Shown piece by piece: positions 1-8,692 of a stretch of 64,000 nt of DNA (positions are counted from its first letter, which is position 1; each line of letters starts with the position of its first letter). The notes under the pieces were generated by a model that had not been told where the DNA came from, ran no database searches, and saw only the letters and a list, made by a program, of their open reading frames with translations. The DNA comes from Pontibacter mucosus (GTDB lineage Bacteria; Bacteroidota; Bacteroidia; Cytophagales; Hymenobacteraceae). The stretch lies in contig NZ_QBKI01000016.1 in assembly GCF_003054055.1 (NCBI RefSeq), positions 21,140-85,139 on the forward strand, read 5' to 3'. A program made the position numbers and the translations under genes.

Positions 1-1051
1 TCTTAGCAGTGAGCAGACCGAACACCTGGTAGAATCCGTGCAGCGCCCCCCACACGATGAAGGTCCAGTTGGCCCCGTGCCACAGCCCGCTCACCAAGAA
101 CACCACAAACAGGTTGTAGTACCAACGCCACTTCACCACCCTGTTGCCCCCCAGGGGGATGTAGAGGTAGTCCCTGAACCAGGTGGAAAGGGAGATGTGC
201 CAGCGGCTCCAGAACTCCCGGATGGACTTAGAGAAGTAGGGCCTGCGGAAGTTCTCCATCAAACGGAAGCCCATCACCTGGGCCGTTCCGATGGCAATGT
301 CGGAGTAGCCCGAGAAGTCACAGTAGATCTGGAAGGCAAAGAATACCGTGGCTATAATCAGGGGAATGCCCTCATAGTCGGTGGGGTTGTTGTAGACCTG
401 GTTGACCATCAGGGCCAGCCTATCGGCAATCACCACCTTTTTGAACAGGCCCCAAGCTATGAGCTTCAGGCCATTAGTTACCCTGTCATAATCAAACTCG
501 TGCTTTTCCTTGAGCTGGCCTAGCAGGTTGCCTGCTCTCTCAATTGGCCCTGCCACCAGCTGTGGGAAGAAAGTCACAAACAGGGCGAAGATGCCCAGGT
601 GCCTTTCCGCCTTCTGCCTGCCGTAATACACGTCGATGCTGTAGCTCATCGTCTGGAAGGTATAGAAGGAGATGCCCATGGGCAGGAGCAGCTCAAAGGC
701 TGGCGCGGCATAGCTTACCCCCAGCACATCAGCCAAGTCCTTGGCGGCTGTGTTGAAGAAGTTGTAGTACTTGAAGGTAAACAGGATGCCCAGGTTGGAT
801 AGCAGGCTCAGCCACAGCCAAGGCTTCCGCTTGGTCCGCTCCTCCTCGCTGTAGCGGTCCATCATGCGCCCGCACACATAGTCAATCAGCGTGGAGATGA
901 CCAGGATGATGGCGTAGTCCACGCGCCAGAACATGTAGAAAGTGTAGCTGGCAATCAGCAGCAGCGCCCACCGGAAGCGGTGCGGCAAGAGGAAGTAGAG
1001 CCCCACCACCGTCGGGAAGAAGACGAGGAACTCAAACGAATTGAAAAGCAT
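1..1051 (-). CDS. MBOAT-family O-acyltransferase (AlgI-like), C-terminus cut off by the window edge
   Basis: This is an integral membrane O-acyltransferase of the MBOAT family. Relatives such as AlgI and DltB move acyl (often acetyl) groups across the inner membrane onto extracytoplasmic glycans. Reading from the ATG at 1051 (minus strand) gives MLFNSFEFLVFFPTVVGLYF and then a strongly hydrophobic protein of about 350 residues with no stop before position 1. Family landmarks are the YTFQTMSYSIDVY and FPQLVAGPI segments, and near the truncated end WHGANWTF, which holds the MBOAT histidine. Typical family length is 470-500 residues, so roughly the last quarter is missing. An AlgJ/AlgX-like partner may lie to the left. 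The substrate cannot be deduced. Confidence 0.9.
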   Translation of the reverse strand, partial: MLFNSFEFLVFFPTVVGLYFLLPHRFRWALLLIASYTFYMFWRVDYAIILVISTLIDYVCGRMMDRYSEEERTKRKPWLWLSLLSNLGILFTFKYYNFFNTAAKDLADVLGVSYAAPAFELLLPMGISFYTFQTMSYSIDVYYGRQKAERHLGIFALFVTFFPQLVAGPIERAGNLLGQLKEKHEFDYDRVTNGLKLIAWGLFKKVVIADRLALMVNQVYNNPTDYEGIPLIIATVFFAFQIYCDFSGYSDIAIGTAQVMGFRLMENFRRPYFSKSIREFWSRWHISLSTWFRDYLYIPLGGNRVVKWRWYYNLFVVFLVSGLWHGANWTFIVWGALHGFYQVFGLLTAK

Positions 1052-1261
1052 AAGTTTGTTTAGCCACTTTGTAATTAAGTTGCGAATTTGTGCAATTTAT
1101 TACTCCCTTAAAAGAAACTTATGAAGTAAATCTAAAGACGCTACCTATGAGAGTTCAAGAAGAATATTATGCTGTTTACAATAACATCCTTCTTGAACCT
1201 CTTTAGCTAATGAGAGGAACTTGTCCTATCTCCATGTTAGTAAAGCCCGTAATTACCAGTT
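1052..1261. other. Short AT-rich spacer
   Basis: A 210-bp gap between the MBOAT gene and the 3' end of ald. Both neighbours are on the minus strand, so it should hold the MBOAT gene promoter. I see no clear TAnnTTTG box on the minus strand. An imperfect inverted pair (ttcaagaagaa near 1151 and ttcttgaacc near 1190) could form a loose hairpin. Confidence 0.4.
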
Positions 1262-2488
1262 CTAATTCCTCACCGCAATCATCAGCCCCAACTCCTTGTA
1301 CCGCATACCGAACCTCTTGGCAATGTGTGCATTGGTGAGGCTGCCTTTGTAGATATAGACGCCGCTGCGGTAGTGCTCGTTCATGAACAGCACCTCGTTG
1401 ATGCCGCCATACTTGGAGAACTCGGTGAAGATGGGCGTAAAAATATTGCTCAGGGCCTGGGAGGCCGTGCGGGGAACCCGCGAAGGAATATTAGGCACGC
1501 AGTAGTGGATGATGTCGTACTTGCGGTAGATAGGGCGGGAATGGGTGGTCATCTCGGAGGTTTCGAAGCAGCCGCCCTGGTCGATGCAGACGTCGATGAT
1601 GATGGAGCCAGGATTCATTTGAGCGACCACGCTCTCCTCCACCACGCAGGTAATCTGTCCCTCATCAGCCACGAAGGCACCAATCACCACATCGGCCTGC
1701 TTGATTTCCTGGTACATGATGGCCTTGTCGAGCGTAGAGGTGAAGATCTGCGCTCCTACGTTGTGCTTCAGGCGGCGGAGCTTATAGATATGATTGTCGA
1801 ATACCCGGACTTCGGCACCCAAACCCAAAGCAGCACGAGCGGCGAATTCGGCCACGGAACCGGCACCAAGTATAACCACCTTGGTTGGAGCCACTCCTGT
1901 AATGCCCCCAAGTATAATGCCCTTGCCCTCGCTGCTGCTGCTCAGGTACTCAGCGGCCACCATCATCACGGTACTGCCCGCAATCTCGCTCATAGCACGC
2001 ACCACGGGTTTGGAGTCAGACTTGTCGCGGATCAACTCGAAAGAAATAGCGTTGATCTTTTTCCGGAGCAGTGCATTGATGTAATCAGAGGTAAGGTTGC
2101 CAAAGTGTAGGGCCGATATCAGCGTCTGCCCTGGCCGGAGGTATTCTATTTCGTCGTAAGTCGGGGGAGCAATCTTCAGGATGATGTCGGCCTGGTATAC
2201 TTCCTCACAGGAGTAAACAATCTTTGCCCCGGCTTCAGAGTATTCGTTGTCGGAGTACTTGGAAGGGCTACCTGCCCCCGCCTCGATCTGAATGCGGTGC
2301 CCCTGGTCTGTGAGCTGCTTCACCGCGTCCGGCGTGAGGCCGATACGGTTCTCCTGGAAGGAAGTCTCCTTCGGGATACCAATAAACAAGCTCCTACGCC
2401 GCTCCTCCACCGCCAGCATCGACTCCTTCGGGTACAAAGCCGGACTCGTGGCAAGCTTTCCAAAATCTACGGCGAACTTCTCCGTCAT
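1262..2488 (-). CDS. ald: Alanine dehydrogenase
   Basis: Catalyses NAD-dependent oxidative deamination of L-alanine to pyruvate and ammonia (or the reverse) in the cytoplasm. The 408-residue product has the AlaDH/transhydrogenase-alpha fold. A conserved IGIPKE..ENRIGLTP segment (residues 37-53) carries the substrate arginine R48. The expected catalytic pair appears as K105 (DIILKIAPP) and H128 (SALHFGNL). A Rossmann nucleotide site, VVILGAGSVAEFAA, lies at about 204-217. It is longer than the 370-residue classical enzyme because of a ~33-residue N-terminal extension that I believe is usual in Bacteroidota homologues. The order ald-tsaE-porX recurs in this phylum. About 430 bp of repeat-bearing spacer separates it from tsaE, so it is probably not strictly co-transcribed. 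Confidence 0.9.
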   Translation of the reverse strand: MTEKFAVDFGKLATSPALYPKESMLAVEERRRSLFIGIPKETSFQENRIGLTPDAVKQLTDQGHRIQIEAGAGSPSKYSDNEYSEAGAKIVYSCEEVYQADIILKIAPPTYDEIEYLRPGQTLISALHFGNLTSDYINALLRKKINAISFELIRDKSDSKPVVRAMSEIAGSTVMMVAAEYLSSSSEGKGIILGGITGVAPTKVVILGAGSVAEFAARAALGLGAEVRVFDNHIYKLRRLKHNVGAQIFTSTLDKAIMYQEIKQADVVIGAFVADEGQITCVVEESVVAQMNPGSIIIDVCIDQGGCFETSEMTTHSRPIYRKYDIIHYCVPNIPSRVPRTASQALSNIFTPIFTEFSKYGGINEVLFMNEHYRSGVYIYKGSLTNAHIAKRFGMRYKELGLMIAVRN

Positions 2489-2915
2489 ACGTTCATTTAG
2501 TTAAGAGTTTAGAGTTAAGAGTTATCCTCTTATATCAACCTCTATTCCCTGACTCTGTTTATATGTAAAATTCATACTTTATACTTTACTGCTGGCTTTC
2601 CAGACCGTCGCTGGTGCGACTCGTAAGCTTGAACCAGCTTAGGGTAGTTTTTTCGTTATACTTATTTAAGCATGTTTACCGGGTCCAACCACCCCTAGCC
2701 CCTCCTTGTCTAAGGCGGGGAATTCTGTAATTACTGTTGCTGAAGTATAAGTTTTATATTTGCTGTCCTTGCGCGGACAGGTCGCGACCTGTCCCTACAA
2801 AGTATAAACCCACCCCTAAGAGCTACGCTCGCTAGCTCAAAACTACCGTTTCGGCTAGTCCAGAGGAGGGGAACAAAAACTTTGTAACCTTCTAACTTCT
2901 AAACTCCCCAACTCT
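2489..2915. other. Repeat-rich spacer between ald and tsaE
   Basis: No gene is visible. It holds a low-complexity tract of the ttaagagtttagagttaagagtt type (2499-2522), four exact AAGTATA/TATACTT motifs, the left copy of a composite ~118-bp dispersed repeat (about 2678-2796), and a second low-complexity taactcctaaactcc tract at 2881-2940 that runs into the 3' end of tsaE. Confidence 0.7.
2678..2796 (+). repeat. Composite dispersed repeat, copy 1
   Basis: The segment starts gggtccaaccacccctagcc, contains an inverted cctcctt/aaggcgggg pair, then a gaagtataag-ttttatat stretch, and ends in the perfect 20-bp palindrome ggacaggtcgcgacctgtcc (2775-2794). The same modules occur in the same order, inverted, at 7173-7290, including the internal gaagtataag block. 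I see no coding capacity. It is a non-autonomous interspersed element of unknown origin. Confidence 0.75.
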
Positions 2916-3371
2916 TTAACTCCTAAACTCCCTAACTCTCACCTCTCTCTCCTCCCCTGCTGCGTCCGGCGTAATCACAACCAGCAGGTAGTGCTCGGGC
3001 AGCAGGCTTGGGATCATCGAGGGCCACTCGATCAGGCACAGGTTACCGGACTCAAAATATTCCGGTGCTCCTATGTCCAGGGCCTCACGCTCGTCGTTAA
3101 TCCTATAAAAATCGAAATGGTAAATTAGTTTCCCCCTCCTGCCCTCATATTCGTTTACCAGGGCAAAGGTAGGGCTGCTCACGTTCTCTTCCACACCCAG
3201 CTGCCGGCAAACTTCTTTGATAAGCGTGGTTTTGCCGGCTCCCATCGGTCCCTCAAAAAGGATGATGGGCTCCGATTCAGCTTCCTGTAAAAGCACAGAA
3301 GCCGCCGCTGGCAAATCCTCCAACGACGACATCTTTAGCTGAGCCCGTTCAACTCCGGTAATATTATGCAT
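2916..3371 (-). CDS. tsaE: tRNA threonylcarbamoyladenosine biosynthesis ATPase TsaE
   Basis: TsaE is the ATPase that works with TsaB-TsaD to complete t6A37 modification of ANN-decoding tRNAs. The 151-residue product has a Walker A loop GPMGAGKTT at residues 41-49, the SSPTFALVNEY switch segment, a HFDFYR motif and the conserved LIEWP tryptophan, all typical. Its start overlaps the 3' end of porX by 8 bp, so the two are probably translated in a coupled way from one message. Oddity: the last codons (…REFRS) are written in the same low-complexity repeat (agagttagggagtttaggagttaa) that fills the neighbouring spacer, so the native C-terminus may have been replaced by repeat sequence. Function is probably unaffected because the tail is not catalytic. 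Confidence 0.93.
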   Translation of the reverse strand: MHNITGVERAQLKMSSLEDLPAAASVLLQEAESEPIILFEGPMGAGKTTLIKEVCRQLGVEENVSSPTFALVNEYEGRRGKLIYHFDFYRINDEREALDIGAPEYFESGNLCLIEWPSMIPSLLPEHYLLVVITPDAAGEEREVRVREFRS

Positions 3372-4926
3372 TCTTCGGTGTAAGCGTTACATATGGTATG
3401 ATGCACTCCTCCAGCGACACACCCCCATGCTGGAAGGTGTCTTTGTAGTAGTTCACATAGTAGTTATAGTTGTTCGGATAGGCGAAAAAATAATCTTCTA
3501 TCGCGAATACAAACGTAGTGGAAACATTGGCCTTTGGCAAGAAAAATCGTTCCGGCTTGCGCACCGTGAACACGTCTTTATCGGTATAGCCCAGGTTCTT
3601 ACCGTGCTTGTAGCGCAGGTTGGTGTTTGTATTTCTATCACCGATGATTTTAAAAGGCCTTTTTACCCGGATGGTGCCGTGGTCGGTGGTGATCACGAGC
3701 CTGCCCTTCTTCTCAGCGATCATTTTCAGGGTATCGAACAGCGGCGAGTGCAGGAACCAGGACTTGGTGATCGAACGGTAAGCTGACTCATCCGGGGCCA
3801 GCTCGCGCACCATGTTACTGTCGGTGCGGGCGTGCGAGAGCATGTCCACGAAGTTATAAACAATTACGTTAAGCTTGTTGTTGGCCAGGTTGCTGAACTT
3901 GCTCAACAAATCGCGGCCAGCTTGTACGTTTGTGATCTTGTGGTAACTATGCTTGTCGGTAATGCGGTTCTGCTGCAGCTGTATGTCCAGGAAATCGGCC
4001 TCGTGCAGGTTTTTGCCCTCCTCCTCATCGTCGCTCACCCACATGTTGGGGTACTTTTTCTGGATTTCGGTGGGCAACATACCCGAGAAAATGGCGTTTC
4101 GGGCATAGGCCGTGGTGGTCGGAAGTATGGAGTAGAACATCTCCTCCGACTCCACGGAAAAATAGTCCGAGATAAGCGGCTCGAGCACCTTCCACTGGTC
4201 GTAGCGCAGGTTATCGATGAGCACAAAGTACACCGGCCGGTCGCTCTCCTTCATCATCGGGAACACGCGCTCCTTGAACAACTGGTGCGACATCAGCGGG
4301 GCCTCGTCACTATCGCCGTTTATCCAGTCCTCATAATTCTCCATAATAAAGCGGGCGAAGTTGGAGTTGGCCTCGTCTTTCTGCATGTTGATCACATCGG
4401 CCATACTTTTGTTCTCCGTCTCGTCAATCTCCAGCTCCCAGTACACCAGCTTTTTATAGATGTCGGCCCACTCGCCCGGGCTCAGGCGCTCGCCGAAGGC
4501 CATGCCCAGCTGCCGGAAATCGCGCTGGTAGCTCATGTTCGTCTTCTCGCTCACCAGGCGCTTGTTCTCCAGTGCTTTTTTTACCGAGAGCAGGATCTGG
4601 TTTGGGTTAAGCGGCTTGATAAGGTAATCCGTGATTTTTGAGCCGATAGCCTCCTCCATAATGTGCTCTTCCTCGCTCTTGGTGATCATGATAACCGGCA
4701 CAGCAGGGCGCATGGTTTTGAGCTCGTTGAGCGTCTCCAGCCCGCTGATGCCGGGCATGTTCTCATCCAGGAACACAATGTCGAAAGTGCGGTCGCGGAA
4801 CTCCTCAATGGCGTCGGTGCCGCTGTTTACCGGTGTGATGTCGTAGCCGCGCTCCTCCAGGAAAAGGATGTGGGGCTTGAGCAGGTCGATCTCGTCATCG
4901 GCCCATAATATATTGTATCTTTGCAT
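3364..4926 (-). CDS. porX: PorX: response regulator with PglZ domain, T9SS regulator
   Basis: PorX is the response regulator of the PorX-PorY system that controls the type IX secretion system in Bacteroidota. The 520-residue protein starts with a CheY-like receiver: acidic pair D10-D11, phospho-acceptor D54 in VFLDENMPG, and the DYLIKPLNP lysine near 105. A helical linker follows. The C-terminal ~300 residues form a PglZ domain of the alkaline phosphatase superfamily, with metal-site-like segments VLIDNLRYDQW, SILPTTTAYARNAIFSG, VDMLSHAR and ITTDHGT. Published work on PorX assigns this domain phosphodiesterase activity. It has no DNA-binding domain. It overlaps tsaE by 8 bp. A T9SS client protein is encoded at 50702-54016 in this window. 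The cognate kinase PorY is not here. Confidence 0.93.
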   Translation of the reverse strand: MQRYNILWADDEIDLLKPHILFLEERGYDITPVNSGTDAIEEFRDRTFDIVFLDENMPGISGLETLNELKTMRPAVPVIMITKSEEEHIMEEAIGSKITDYLIKPLNPNQILLSVKKALENKRLVSEKTNMSYQRDFRQLGMAFGERLSPGEWADIYKKLVYWELEIDETENKSMADVINMQKDEANSNFARFIMENYEDWINGDSDEAPLMSHQLFKERVFPMMKESDRPVYFVLIDNLRYDQWKVLEPLISDYFSVESEEMFYSILPTTTAYARNAIFSGMLPTEIQKKYPNMWVSDDEEEGKNLHEADFLDIQLQQNRITDKHSYHKITNVQAGRDLLSKFSNLANNKLNVIVYNFVDMLSHARTDSNMVRELAPDESAYRSITKSWFLHSPLFDTLKMIAEKKGRLVITTDHGTIRVKRPFKIIGDRNTNTNLRYKHGKNLGYTDKDVFTVRKPERFFLPKANVSTTFVFAIEDYFFAYPNNYNYYVNYYKDTFQHGGVSLEECIIPYVTLTPKNA

Positions 4927-5345
4927 AGTTACTATTTTGTTGCTGGTTGTTAGTTATTCGCTGTTAGTTTTAAGCCCGGTGATTTGATGCTTTTGCCGCA
5001 CCTATCGTGCCAATTATACTATACGTCTTTGACTGATGGCTTTGCATAAGCCTCATTCCCGAAGATATTTAAAGCAGGTAGCTGGCTTTATGTTCATTTT
5101 TATACTTCTACGCAAAGCGGAAACTTGCGGCATGGGTGCATAGGTGATGAGCTCACTAAGTATTCATAACTTCCCCTAACCCTGCCGCAGGATTGCATCT
5201 TGTGGCTAAACTTAGGGGCCTGCTTTCAACTGGCATAAACTTTAACAAATCACGCAAGTTAAAAACTTGCCTCATTACCACCACAAGTTGAAAACTTGCG
5301 GTATATATACCTGGTTAATCAAGCTAAACCCAAACCTCCGGCTTT
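4927..5345. other. Divergent spacer porX / HD protein with hairpin repeats
   Basis: This 419-bp divergent intergenic region should hold promoters for porX (minus) and the HD gene (plus); I cannot point to a convincing TAnnTTTG box. It contains a gttgttagttattcgctgttag low-complexity tract (about 4940-4965), one TATACTT motif (about 5100), and a two-hairpin dispersed element at 5252-5304. Confidence 0.5.
5252..5304 (-). repeat. Two-hairpin dispersed element, copy A (REP-like)
   Basis: Read on the minus strand it is an accgcaagttttcaacttgtggt hairpin-forming arm, a short linker containing AATGAGG, then gcaagtttttaacttgc. The same architecture occurs at 11880-11931 (nearly identical first arm) and, with diverged arms but the same ATGAGG linker, at 6761-6821. 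This resembles REP elements mobilised by RAYT transposases in other bacteria; no such transposase gene lies in the window. Confidence 0.7.
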
Positions 5346-6575
5346 GTGAACAAGAAAAAAATCTTCAACGACCCTGTATACGGCTTCATCACGGCCCCGA
5401 CAGAGTTGATATTCGATATTATCGAGCACCCCTACTTTCAGCGCCTGCGCCGCATCAAGCAGCTGGGCCTTACGGAGATGGTATACCCGGGGGCGCTCCA
5501 TACCCGCTTTCACCATGCTCTGGGCGCCATGCACCTGATGGACACGGCCTTGCAGACGCTCCGCAGTAAAAATAACGAAATAAACGAAACCGAATACGAG
5601 GCCTCGCTCATCGCCATCCTGCTGCACGACGTGGGCCACGGCCCTTTCTCGCATGCCCTGGAGACGGCCATTTTCCAGAACGTGCCCCACGAGCACCTCT
5701 CGCTGCACATCATGCACCTGCTGAACGAGCATTTCGGCGGAAGATTGAGTATGGCCATCGATATATTTACCGATAACTATCCCCGGCGCTTCTTCCACCA
5801 ACTCGTTTCGAGCCAACTGGACGTAGATCGCCTCGATTACCTGAACCGCGACAGCTTCTATACGGGAGTATACGAAGGCAAGATTGGGGCCGACCGAATA
5901 ATCAAGATGCTGGACGTGGCCAACGACAAGCTGGTGGTGGAGGAAAAGGCTATTTATAGTATAGAAAATTTCCTGGTGAGCCGCCGCCTGATGTACTGGC
6001 AAGTATACCTGCACAAAACCGTGATTAGCGCCGAAAACATGGTGCTGCGCGTGGTGCAGCGGGCCCGGGAGCTGCTGCAGCGTGGCGTGGAGGTGCCTGC
6101 CAGCCCCTGCCTCCGCTTTTTCCTCTCCTCCAACCTTACGCTGGACGATTTCAGACAGGATAAAAGTATACTTGAGCGCTTTGTCTCCCTCGACGACCAC
6201 GACATCTGGAGCGGCATCAAGGAATGGGCCATGCACCCGGATTTTATACTTTCCTACCTGTCCAAAAGCATCCTGAGCCGCAAATTGTTTAAAGTACTCA
6301 TCTCCAGCAAGCCCATCGAAGAGGACATGCAGCTGGGCCTGAAGGAACTGGTGCAGGAGAAGTATAACCTGGGCGAGGAGGAGATAAAATACCTGATGAT
6401 CTCGGGCAAGATTGGCAACAACGCCTACGATGCCGAGGGCCAGACAATCGACATGCTCACCAAATCAGGTTACGTGGTGGACGTGGCAGAGGCCTCTGAC
6501 CTGCCCAATATCCGCGCCCTGAGCTATAAAGTAGAGAAACACTTCGTTTGTTATCCGAAGGAAGTGGCGCATTAG
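5346..6575 (+). CDS. HD-domain phosphohydrolase (dNTPase-like, COG1078 type)
   Basis: A 409-residue protein of the HD superfamily, related to dNTP triphosphohydrolases and to YdhJ/YwfO-type proteins; the substrate is unproven. It begins with the family signature DPVYGFI…IIEHPYFQRLRRIKQLG. The metal-binding set is visible as HTRFHHALG (H56/H57), LLHDVGHGPFSH (H94, D95, with H98 and H103) and the later DVDRLDYLNRD aspartate. The start is GTG at 5346; I chose it because MNKKKIFNDPVYGFI aligns with the usual family N-terminus and no ATG lies closer. It is transcribed away from porX and followed by a strong hairpin terminator. Confidence 0.88.
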   Translation: MNKKKIFNDPVYGFITAPTELIFDIIEHPYFQRLRRIKQLGLTEMVYPGALHTRFHHALGAMHLMDTALQTLRSKNNEINETEYEASLIAILLHDVGHGPFSHALETAIFQNVPHEHLSLHIMHLLNEHFGGRLSMAIDIFTDNYPRRFFHQLVSSQLDVDRLDYLNRDSFYTGVYEGKIGADRIIKMLDVANDKLVVEEKAIYSIENFLVSRRLMYWQVYLHKTVISAENMVLRVVQRARELLQRGVEVPASPCLRFFLSSNLTLDDFRQDKSILERFVSLDDHDIWSGIKEWAMHPDFILSYLSKSILSRKLFKVLISSKPIEEDMQLGLKELVQEKYNLGEEEIKYLMISGKIGNNAYDAEGQTIDMLTKSGYVVDVAEASDLPNIRALSYKVEKHFVCYPKEVAH

Positions 6576-6596
6576 CAGTTTTTTTGAAGTCTCTGA

Positions 6597-6637
6597 AAAT
6601 AAGGCAGGAAGTATGGAGGCTTCCTGCCTTATTTTTT
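6597..6637 (+). terminator. Intrinsic terminator after the HD gene
   Basis: A near-perfect stem aaggcaggaag / cttcctgcctt with an 8-base loop, extended by A/T pairs and followed by attttttt on the plus strand, 22 bp after the stop codon. Confidence 0.9.
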
Positions 6638-6760
6638 GGCGTAACTCTTCAGTCCTTTTCATGCATGAGGTTAAGTTCAAAGCCATCCTTTATACTTGTC
6701 TGAATCAGGATTTTCAGGATGAATGGATTTACAGGATTTATACTTGCCGAATTACACCCT

Positions 6761-6821
6761 ATCGCTGGCGCGAGTTTGCAACCCGTGCCTACTATGAGGT
6801 TGGGTTTGTAACCCAACTGGC
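6761..6821 (+). repeat. Two-hairpin dispersed element, copy B
   Basis: The arms are cgcgagtttgcaacccgtg and ttgggtttgtaacccaa, joined by cctactatgagg. The arms differ from copies A and C in sequence but keep the same arm-linker-arm layout and the same ATGAGG linker, as expected for a diverged subfamily of one element type. Confidence 0.6.
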
Positions 6822-7172
6822 TTGAAAAGCCATACTTTATGCTTTGGCGGTGCTGCTATACTTAAGCTATACTTTTATATTTACTAGCTTATACTTTCCT
6901 AGCCGCTGCTTCCTTCTACTTGAACCAAGCTATCCTTACTAGCTGCCGTTTATCCTCCAGACTAACATACCTATTGTTGCATTTATACTTTGGAGCTCTC
7001 AAGCCCGAGAGGGCTCGCCTTCGGGCATCGCGCTGCTTTCGCTTCCTTTGCTACCCTTCGGTCGCAATACCCTCCGGGCACCGGAACCTCTCGAGGCGCT
7101 CAACCCAAAGGCTGGGATAAGGTCGATAGCCACAGCTGACGGAGCTTCAGCCAAGTCCCCCTTCGAAGGGGG

Positions 7173-7290
7173 TAGGGGCAGGTCGAGACCTGTCCGCGCG
7201 AGAACTGAAGATATAGAGCTTATACTTCGGCAAGCGTAACTTCAGACTCCCCTCCTTAGTCAAGGAGGGGCAAGGAGTGGTTGGACCCGG
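7173..7290 (-). repeat. Composite dispersed repeat, copy 2 (inverted)
   Basis: The reverse complement runs gggtccaaccactccttgcc, cctccttgactaaggagggg, gaagtataag, then ggacaggtctcgacctgcc. These are the modules of copy 1 (2678-2796) in the same order. The terminal palindrome is slightly imperfect here. The adjacent cccccttcgaaggggg hairpin at 7156-7172 may be a further module. Confidence 0.75.
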
Positions 7291-7613
7291 TATTGCAGAA
7301 AATCCCTCTCCAGTCGTAAAAAGATGGAAATACTTGCTCAACAAGTATACCCCACAATCTACTGCCAATACCCATGCAAGCCCCTCCTACGCCTAGGCAT
7401 TGTCTCATAAAAAGCAGTGAAACTGAATCTGGTGGCAGCATTATACTTTGGGTTAATCATTACTTCTCTGCAAAGCCTCCTCCTTAAGGAACCCTCACCT
7501 CAGAAATCAACTTGAATCCTACACAGCGGCACCCCTCAACCACCAACCCACCACACGCTATTTCCATTCAAAGTATAAACTTCTATATAATGTGCAGGGC
7601 AGGATTTTTTTAT

Positions 7614-7621
7614 TAAGTTTG
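7614..7621 (+). promoter_or_regulatory. Candidate -7 box of lpxD
   Basis: TAAGTTTG matches the Bacteroidota sigma-70 -7 consensus TAnnTTTG, 49 bp before the lpxD ATG. The upstream -33 position reads TGTG rather than TTG, so the -33 element is weak. Confidence 0.5.
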
Positions 7622-7669
7622 CACCCCCAAAGCGTTAGCGTTTTTGAGTTTTTGCTCTAATTTTACAAA

Positions 7670-8692
7670 ATGGAATTTACCGTTCAACAGATTGCTGACT
7701 TGCTGCAGGGCAAGATAGAGGGAGACACCACTGTAAAGGTCAGCACGTTAGCTAAGATCGAGGAGGCCCAGACCGGCGCCCTCGCTTTTCTTTCTAATTT
7801 GAAGTACGAGCCATTCTTATATACAACCAGTGCCAGCGCCGTGATTGTATCGGATAAGCTGGAACTCAAAAAAGAGACCAAGGCTACCCTTATCCGGGTA
7901 GAAGACCCCTACTCCAGTTTCTCCACGCTGCTGCAGTACTACCAGGCAGCGCTGCTGGCTTCTAAAACCGGTGTGGAAGAGCCCTGCTTTATGGGCCAGG
8001 GAAGCCAGATCGGGGAGAACCATTACCGCGGCGCTTTCTCCTACATCGGCGCCAACTGCCGCATCGGAAACAACGTGCGCATCTTCCCGCAGGTCTACAT
8101 CGGCGACAACGTCACCATCGGCGATAACACCACCATTTTTGCGGGCGTAAAACTGTATGCCAACACGGTGGTGGGCAGCAATTGCACCATCCACTCCGGC
8201 GCCGTGCTGGGCAGCGACGGCTTTGGCTGGGCGCCACAGCCCGACGGCACCTACAAGGCTGTTCCGCAAATCGGGAACGTGGTGCTGGAGGACGATATTT
8301 CCATCGGGGCCAACACCACCATCGACTGCGCTACCATGGGTTCCACCATCATCCGCAGGGGCTCTAAAATCGATAACCTGGTACAGATTGCCCATAACGT
8401 AGAAGTGGGATCAGATACAGTTATCGCCTCCCAATCAGGCATTTCGGGTTCTACCAGAATTGGCAGCAACTGCGTTATTGCAGGTCAGGTGGGCATTGTG
8501 GGCCATATCACCATCGCCAACAAAACCACCATTGGGGCACAATCCGGCGTGTCTAAATCCGTTAAGGAAGAAGGACTCATCATTCAGGGCTCACCGGCCT
8601 TCGACTACAAGCAGAACCTGCGCGCCATGACCGTGTTCCGCAAGCTGCCCGAGCTGCAGCGGGACCTGGAAATACTGAAAGAGAAAGTATAA
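7670..8692 (+). CDS. lpxD: UDP-3-O-acylglucosamine N-acyltransferase LpxD
   Basis: Third step of lipid A synthesis: N-acylation of UDP-3-O-acyl-glucosamine using a 3-hydroxyacyl-ACP. The 340-residue protein has the LpxD N-terminal domain (MEFTVQQIADLLQGKIEGD, then GALAFLSNLKYEPFLYTTSASAVIV) followed by a left-handed beta-helix of hexapeptide repeats from about residue 110. The LpxD signature LGSDGFGWAPQPDGTYKAVPQIG and the catalytic QIAHNVEVG histidine are present, and the protein ends in a C-terminal helix (KLPELQRDLEILKEKV). Length matches the family. It is the first lpx gene here, separated from lpxC by ~300 bp that carries a separate promoter. Confidence 0.96.
   Translation: MEFTVQQIADLLQGKIEGDTTVKVSTLAKIEEAQTGALAFLSNLKYEPFLYTTSASAVIVSDKLELKKETKATLIRVEDPYSSFSTLLQYYQAALLASKTGVEEPCFMGQGSQIGENHYRGAFSYIGANCRIGNNVRIFPQVYIGDNVTIGDNTTIFAGVKLYANTVVGSNCTIHSGAVLGSDGFGWAPQPDGTYKAVPQIGNVVLEDDISIGANTTIDCATMGSTIIRRGSKIDNLVQIAHNVEVGSDTVIASQSGISGSTRIGSNCVIAGQVGIVGHITIANKTTIGAQSGVSKSVKEEGLIIQGSPAFDYKQNLRAMTVFRKLPELQRDLEILKEKV

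Larger units (their letters stand above)
6576..7669. other. Long repeat-filled spacer before lpxD
   Basis: About 1.1 kb with no credible gene; the short open frames here are broken by repeat blocks. It contains the HD-gene terminator, a two-hairpin element (6761-6821), a dense cluster of TATACTT motifs (three within about 6850-6900 and several more), a gggctcgccttcgggc-type repetitive stretch around 7010-7090, the inverted second copy of the composite repeat (7173-7290), and the lpxD promoter region at its right end. Confidence 0.7.

Noticed and set aside
1325..2110. Long open frames antisense to ald, porX, the HD gene, SusC genes and others
   Set aside because: They are shadows of well-supported genes, with His/Val/Leu-rich composition typical of reverse reading of GC-rich codons, and no domain is recognisable.
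6613..7441. Short open frames in the spacer before lpxD
   Set aside because: They run through hairpin and palindromic repeats and have no protein-like features.
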